Source: Gymnopus androsaceus JB14 (lineage: Eukaryota > Basidiomycota > Agaricomycetes > Agaricales > Omphalotaceae). From it: a stretch of DNA of 64,000 nucleotides. Both the position numbers and the translations under genes were made by a program. Shown in pieces: positions 58,727 to 64,000 of this stretch. Every line of letters begins with the position of its first letter. Position 1 is the stretch's first letter. The DNA lies in the NCBI GenBank assembly GCA_009733575.1, contig ML769463.1, positions 102,277 through 166,276 of the forward strand, in the 5' to 3' direction. Under the pieces are notes generated by a model, which had not been told where the DNA came from, made no database searches, and was given only the letters and a program-made list of their open reading frames with translations.

Positions 58727-60767
58727 CTAGCCCTGGCCTTGGTGTACTCCACCCTCAGATACCGTCTCATCATCGTCATAGTCGTATTCTTCGTCGTCCT
58801 CCTCGTCTTCATCGAATTCACCTTCGTCCATGGCTTCTTTCAACTAAAACGAAACCTATTAGGCATCAAAACCATTTTCACGGCTAGAAGACATACCATT
58901 TCAATCAACTCATGGCACTCATTTAGATGCGCCATAACAGTTGCTTGACCTCCGGTATAGAGCCATCCGCACCCACGAACTTGCCGTCCTTTTTTCGCAA
59001 CTCGATTTGGTGTAGCGCCAGCTGATACTAAGGAATATTCGTACGTCAGATACGATGGTCATCATGGTGGTCAAGTACACGGCCATATGTTAGACCGCGA
59101 TAGGGTAAGATGGATACATTTCGTAGCAAATGGATTACGCACCGGGTATAAATCACGGGGATTGAAAAGTCCACCGTATTTCAAAACTTCGTTGAGACAC
59201 TTTTTCACCGTCGAGAGCTTGTTCGCCTGGAAAAAAGGGTGAGATCGGGCCCAAGACAGTTGACTGGTCCTTACAATGGGAGTCAGTTCTTCCGAGACGG
59301 GCTCGCTTGAGGATAGTAATCGATAGATGAGACCATAACATCGCCGTAGCAGATATAACAAGACCTGAGAGATGTTGCGTAAGAGGCTGGAAGGTGATAT
59401 ATATAGCTGGTCCTCACGTATTGCCCTTCTGGCCGATTCCCTTCAGAATCCAAAAACTTTCCTTCGACTCTCATTTTATCGATCTCCTGCAGACTCAGTG
59501 AGTAGTTCCAGAGATCAGTCTCCCTCAACGTCCAGCGATGAGTGAGAACAAGATCATCCAGTTCCGCACGTAATTCAGAAAGCCGATCGTAGATTGGCTT
59601 CAGAGACGTTGGCACGTTCTTGGAATCCTCGTTTGCTTTAATTTCTTGAGCAATCTCGAAACATTCTTCGAGTAATGCCGAGCACACAGCTTGAGATGCA
59701 GGGACGATACCCCCTGGACCCAAAAATTTCCCATCTACACGCGTGCTGTGGTGTAAGAGCATAGAAGAAATAGGCAGGTAGAAGAAAGACACCCGGTATG
59801 TTCAGCACTGGTTGATTATGGAAACAAGCAATAAACAAATAGGTACTCAACGAATCGACTTTGCGTAGCTCCTCTTGTAAAGGTTTGAGCTCGGCTTTGT
59901 GAGAGCCTTCCTTGGCTGCAAGAGCAACAAGTTTCCTGCGGATAGTGACAAGCTTTTCGTGGACAGGAACAAGTTCGACCGATATAACGGATAGAGATTC
60001 CTCTAGCTCGCGAACAATGCTGTCTAGTAGATATGTACGTCAGGAAAAAGGTTCGATCGGAAAGAAATCAAGCAGAGACGAACCACATTTGTTCAGTTGA
60101 CGTTCCAGAAGTTTTACAATGGCCTCTGGATGCTTCGAGTCGCCACTTTGTCGTTGAAGAATCTGCCGAAGGTCGGATATTCGTCTTCGAAATGGCGCAA
60201 GGTCTGCTTCATTGTACACATTTGATTCATTCATGTGGTTGAGTATTTGCTGCAAGGAACATTATTGAGAAAACATTCCAGTAGAAAGGGTATGATTGGA
60301 TACAAACCCGCATGGATGCTATCTGAGAGTAAGTCGCGGGCGCGTCCCTTGTTTTGCCAATGGTAAGGTAGAATAGAGAGAGGAGGCTGAAGACATCGGC
60401 GAGGGTGGTGTCCAATCGATTATTTTGAGAGGTCTCGTCGTCTCGTACATCGTTCAATTTCGTGACTATTTCCGTCATCAGAACAGACTTGAAACTCGAA
60501 ATACAGATGAGAACATACCCTGTTTTACAACTGCCTGATACAGTGCATTGACATCGGAGGCCTTGATAAAATCCCCGCGGTTTTTCTTGAGGGCTGTTAG
60601 TCTGTTCCGAATGCTGGTAATCCAGGTTAGAGACGGGAAAGACAGTGAGGACCGAGAGCATACTTGACTAGTGCCTCCAGGATAGGAAGTTCTGCAACAA
60701 GATATCAGCAGTGTTTGGATGGAATTACACGCTATTCCTCACCTTCCTGTGGTACAGGAGCAGACAT
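58727..60767 (-). CDS. DUF2408 family protein
   Basis: Fungal family of unknown function made of long helices. Start MSAPVPQE, then ELPILEALVK, NRLTALKKNRGDFIKASDVN, IVTKLNDVRDDETSQNNRLD, LLSLFYLTIGKTRDAPATYS, QILNHMNESNVYNEADLAPF, KHPEAIVKLLERQLNKC, SLSVISVELVPVHEKLVTIR, TRVDGKFLGPGGIVPASQAV, VEGKFLDSEGNRPEGQ, LKYGGLFNPRDLYP and DGKFVGADGSIPE. Three GKFxxxxGxxP repeats spaced along the protein are the clearest signature. The acidic C-terminus (DEDEEDDEEYDYDDDE) ends VHQGQG. About twelve exons. Its start region is duplicated at 61754-61940. Confidence 0.8.
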
Positions 60768-60810
60768 TCGTCAAGATTTCACAGAGAAAACCTTGCCCTA
60801 TGCTATAAGG
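60622..60810. repeat. DUF2408 5' end, copy 1 of a segmental duplication
   Basis: Contains gcatacttgactagtgcct, ggataggaagttctgcaaca and gcagacattcgtca, the first exons of the DUF2408 gene. Matches 61754-61940. Confidence 0.85.
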
Positions 60811-60921
60811 AGATGATAGTCCAAGACAAAAGCACGAAATGCAATCACGTGGACTTGGAGCATTGCCTTGACTCTTGTCTTCAACTCGTACACCCAACTG
60901 CGCCTTCATCCTACCACCATC

Positions 60922-61559
60922 ATGACAGAAAAGATCAAAGAGGTTCGTATTATTCTACCTATTTATCTGTACTCACGATCCAATCCAATTTCAGAAATTG
61001 AACAACCTGCGACTCGAGGCGGACGCCGCCATTGAGCGCGCTGAAGCTTCCGAGGCAAAGAACAAGAAGCTAGAACAGGCGCTGCTTGAGAAAGAGCAGG
61101 AAATTACTTCTCTCACACATAGACTTGCCGTCGCCGATGAACAGCTTGAGAAAGTAGAAACGACGCTAGCGGCTGCGAAGCGGAGAACGTGGATAATGTT
61201 GGATCTAAAACGACTAGTGAAGGATTACAGCGGAAGATACAATTGCTGGAAGAAGAGTTAGATGCCGCCGAGAAGAATGCCAAAGACACTGTTGAGAAGT
61301 AAGCAATCGTTATAGCTCGACTGATCTATACTGATTCCTTTGTAGGCTTAGACAGGTGGATGTCAAGGCGGAGCACTTTGAACGCCAAGTACAGCGAATG
61401 GAGCAGGAACGCGATGCATGGGAGAAGAAATACGAGGTGCGATTATTCTCACTTTACAGCTATCATATCTTAACACGCCCTATTTAGGAATCTGAGGCGA
61501 AATACCAGGCATCGAAGAAGGAGCTCGACGAGCTTGTTCTCCAGATGGAAGGCCTCTGA
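60922..61559 (+). CDS. Tropomyosin
   Basis: Actin-filament stabilising coiled coil. Exon 1 MTEKIKE; exon 2 KLNNLRLEADAAIERAEASE, AKNKKLEQALLEKEQEITSL, HRLAVADEQLEKVETTLAAA; after a one-base correction near 61180 (one g short), ENVDNVGSKTTSEGLQRKIQ, LLEEELDAAEKNAKDTVEK; exon 3 LRQVDVKAEHFERQVQRMEQ; exon 4 ESEAKYQASKKELDELVLQM, EGL-stop. Heptad repeats run throughout, length about 160 residues as in fission yeast Cdc8. Head-to-head with the DUF2408 gene, 154 bp between starts. Partly copied at 63543. Confidence 0.92.
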
Positions 61560-61753
61560 TTGTTTTACCCCTGTCTTTCTCTCTTTCGATAGTGCTTATG
61601 GATGTTACGATCAAGTCTGGATAATACGAATCTTTCTTTCAACTCGAAACGTCTATGTACTACTTTACAATATTACAAGCATGCCAGCCTTATCAAGACT
61701 TGAACTTCAACGAAACCGAATTGACACAGTGTCGTTCGTCGGCTAAAGCACTT

Positions 61754-61940
61754 TCCAGATTAGAGATGGAAAGACAGTGAGGATCGAAAGCATACTTGAC
61801 TAGTGCCTCAGGATAGGAAGTTCTGCAACAAAATATCAGCAGCGTTGGATGAGATTACGCGCTATTCTTACCTCCCTGTGCCAGTACAGGAGCAGACATT
61901 CGTCACGATTTCACAGAGAAAACTTGCCCTATGCTATAAG
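61754..61940. repeat. DUF2408 5' end, copy 2
   Basis: Diverged copy of 60622-60810 (gcatacttgactagtgcctc, ggataggaagttctgcaaca, gcagacattcgtca). It breaks off after ctatgctataagg; the next sequence has no counterpart at the original locus. Confidence 0.85.
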
Positions 61941-62341
61941 GATGGGATAAGTCGCCAAAGGTCCCATTTCTCAGTAACAACATTCGGATTGCCATCGCTG
62001 TTCTTATACTTCTTCAAAAATCCTTCAAGCAAGTCAGCAACAGCACCAAGTCCATTGTCACCCCGTTCTTCAATGGAAAGGGAAACTATCTCCTGTTGTG
62101 CGTGTCTGTGTCTGCCATCCAAATATTCATTTGAATGTTTTGTTGATAGCACTAACCTCATCACCAGTTTTGTCAAGGAGGTCCCTGTCAATTCGGACGG
62201 TAGCAAACGGGTATTTGGGTATTTCACCGCGCTGTGGCTTGTGAAGATTTTTGGGAAGGTGAAAGAGGTATGTCCGAAGATACAGAAGTTTGGTTTGGGT
62301 TGCTTGGGGGAGCTCCATGCTGCCGCTCTGAGTATGCGCAA
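61934..62341 (-). pseudogene. Unrecognised coding-like fragment in the insertion
   Basis: Two overlapping minus-strand frames look coding: one with ELPQATQTKLLYLRTYLFHL, PKYPFATVRIDRDLLDKTGD, the other with LDGRHRHAQQEIVSLSIEER and ADLLEGFLKKYKNSDGNPNV. An intron-like join near 62120 would connect them. I do not recognise the family. It sits inside DNA that interrupts the duplicated DUF2408/tropomyosin junction, so it was probably carried in from elsewhere. Confidence 0.35.
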
Positions 62342-62398
62342 TTGGCAGAGTTCGAAGTAGCGGCCATATATATGTATATATACAAGCTACAGGACTTA

Positions 62399-62717
62399 GA
62401 GTCAGTTCGGCAACCAGAATCTGGCCAGATTCTTACGCCTTGTTACCATAGATGCCTTGTTACCATAGATGGTAATCAGATTTTGGACAAGCGCCCTTCG
62501 TTCTTCTCATTCAAACTACTCCTTCCTTTCATAGAATGACAGTAAACTAGTGGTAAATCACTACTCGCATTCTTCTGAGCCTTTTTGTGTCAAAATTAGG
62601 CCTGGTGAGGACGCATTGTACAGTGGAGACAGGCAAGATTTCGTTGAAATCTGATTACCATCTACGGTAACTAGCCGTAAGCTGAATCTGGCCAGATTCC
62701 TGTTGCCGAATTGACTC
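62399..62717. mobile_element. MITE with long inverted ends and TA flanks
   Basis: Left end GAGTCAGTTCGGCAAC and right end GTTGCCGAATTGACTC are inverted repeats, extending inward about 80 bp (aatctggccagattc; taccatagatggtaatcaga against tctgattaccatctacggta). TA at 62397-62398 and at 62718-62719 flank it, as expected for a Tc1/mariner-type (Stowaway-like) insertion. Non-coding, 319 bp. The left arm has a 17-bp tandem duplication (gccttgttaccatagat). Confidence 0.75.
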
Positions 62718-63485
62718 TAATATACTGTAATAGCAGACGTGAGAGTCGGGCGCTTATAGATCTTATTCCGACTCTCACTGCTCGTGTATGCGATCACGTT
62801 TTCCTCCGCTTTACTCTCGCTTTCCGACTGCTCTCAGTACATCCTTCGACCGACTACAAGTAGACATCATACATTTGTCATCACAGTACGGTACTTAATC
62901 AGTTAATTTTATCCCGAATTTCAAGTTCGTCGAAAGAATGCCTCAATCTCGTGAACCGCACTTCTTCCACAATAGCACTAGGTTTTTTGCTCGATGAAGG
63001 GGTAGAAGTTTTGCTGTCGTTGCTCAATATCTGATGCTCATATCTTCCTGTATGTCACCTTCAATCAGAATTTACATTTTGTAGACAAAAACACTTACAA
63101 TCCTGTACTTCGATTCACATAGAAAAATTCCTTTTTAAGTTCCAATTGCAAAGAAAATTCGGTCTTTTTGTTATACGGTGCTGAAGCGACTACGTTGAAC
63201 ATGACTTCCACCATATCCCCACATAGAAAAACCACCTGGTGTACAGGGAGTAGGACTGTCGAATGTCAGAAACCTCAGACTCCATCCGACGAAATTGGCT
63301 TACTTTCTTGTAGCATGCGCTGCCGCAAACAAAACAACATTCTGCCTCGTATATACGAGCTTCTGCCTTAGGTATGGTTTAAGCTGCTGTTTTGGATTGA
63401 TGAAAACATCCGGTGAAGATGACCGCCGAGAACTCCGAAATTAGCATTGCACGAGTAACCGCCTTTCACGCTAACCCTAAGGCGT
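62718..63485. other. Rest of the inserted DNA, no gene recognised
   Basis: Contains a small hairpin (gagagtcgg ... ccgactctc, 62741-62778) and A/T-rich sequence. No convincing coding region. Confidence 0.45.
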
Positions 63486-63542
63486 CAAGCTCTTTCTTCA
63501 ACTCGTACACCCAACTGCACCTTCATCCTACCCACCACCATC

Positions 63543-63859
63543 ATGGCCAGCAAGATCAAAGAGGTTCGTATTATTCTACCTATTTATCTGTACTCACGAT
63601 CCCAATCCAATTTCTAGACCTGATCTATACTGATTCCTTTGTAGGCTTAGACAGGTGGATGTCAAGGCGGAGCACTTTGAACGCCAAGTACAGCGAATGG
63701 AGCAGGAACGCGATGCATGGGAGAAGAAATACGAGGTGCGATTATTCTTTACTTTACAGGTATCATATCCTAACACGCCCTATTTAGGAATCTGAGGCGA
63801 GATACCAGGCATCGAAGAAGGAGCTCGACGAGCTTGTTCTCCAGATGGAAGGCCTCTGA
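63543..63859 (+). pseudogene. Tropomyosin copy lacking exon 2
   Basis: Starts MASKIKE, followed by the same intron-1 sequence (gttcgtattattctacctat), which runs straight into the intron preceding exon 3 (tgatctatactgattccttt). The whole of exon 2 (~325 bp) is absent. The remaining exons are intact (DVKAEHFERQVQRMEQERDA, ARYQASKKELDELVLQMEGL). Joining exon 1 (phase 0) to exon 3 (phase 2) creates an immediate stop (gct tag), so a normal product is not possible. Similarity continues to the window end. Confidence 0.85.
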
Positions 63860-64000
63860 TTGTTTTACCCCTGTCTTTCTCTCTTTCGATAGTGCTTATG
63901 GATGTTACGATCAAGTCTGGATAATACGAATCTTTCTTTCAACTCGAAATGTCTATGTACTACTTTACAATATTACAAGCATGCCAGCCTTATCAAGACT

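Overview
The window looks like nuclear DNA of a filamentous basidiomycete, most likely an Agaricomycete. Genes are dense, lie on both strands, and are split by many 45-60 bp GT-AG introns. The set includes an Opi1-type regulator, a CFEM/GPI surface protein, serine/threonine-rich single-pass membrane proteins with PPxY tails, an F-box-like LRR protein, a DUF2408 protein and a 161-residue-class fungal tropomyosin. No rRNA, tRNA or CRISPR array was recognised.

Layout. 0-5 kb: 5'-truncated tyrosyl-DNA phosphodiesterase (TDP1) facing an F-box/LRR-like gene, with their 3'-3' junction duplicated. 5-12 kb: PI-specific phospholipase C, a PPxY-tailed membrane protein, and a secreted tandem beta-sandwich protein. 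12-13 kb: intergenic DNA with a 0.4 kb foldback element. 13-18 kb: GH47 alpha-mannosidase and glycerol kinase. 18-24 kb (minus strand): PCNA with a large charged insertion, an AP180/CALM-type ANTH adaptor, and a CFEM protein. 24.8-28.1 kb: NASP/Hif1-type histone chaperone and a RUS/DUF647 protein. 28-37 kb: accessory stretch with an unrecognised gene and two paralogous small two-TM membrane genes bracketing an FHA/AT-hook protein. 37-43.6 kb: PRO1 divergent from a Cdc24-like RhoGEF with a second PB1 tail behind it, then an armadillo-like gene. 43.7-49.6 kb: ATP1 head-to-head with mitochondrial bL21m, then PRP40. 50-58.5 kb: a small unknown gene, OPI1 with a 1.6 kb intron, a TMEM14 gene, and a second PPxY-tailed membrane protein. 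58.7-64 kb: DUF2408 gene head-to-head with tropomyosin, then a broken second copy of that junction carrying about 1.5 kb of inserted DNA with a TA-flanked MITE.

Two themes cross the window. First, local segmental duplications that copy gene ends and junctions (TDP1/F-box, two-TM genes, PB1 tail, DUF2408/tropomyosin). Second, at least fifteen apparent single-base frameshifts inside strongly conserved genes (ATP1, PCNA, GUT1, PRP40, tropomyosin and others), many in short homopolymers. Because essential genes are affected this way, uncorrected consensus errors are the likeliest cause; I describe the genes as intact where one-base corrections restore family homology and flag each place. Exon boundaries were judged by eye from frame, GT/AG and family conservation.

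PCNA and TDP1 act in DNA replication and repair; PLC, GUT1 and OPI1 touch lipid and phosphoinositide metabolism; ATP1 and bL21m share a promoter region for mitochondrial function. No secondary-metabolite or defence gene cluster was recognised.
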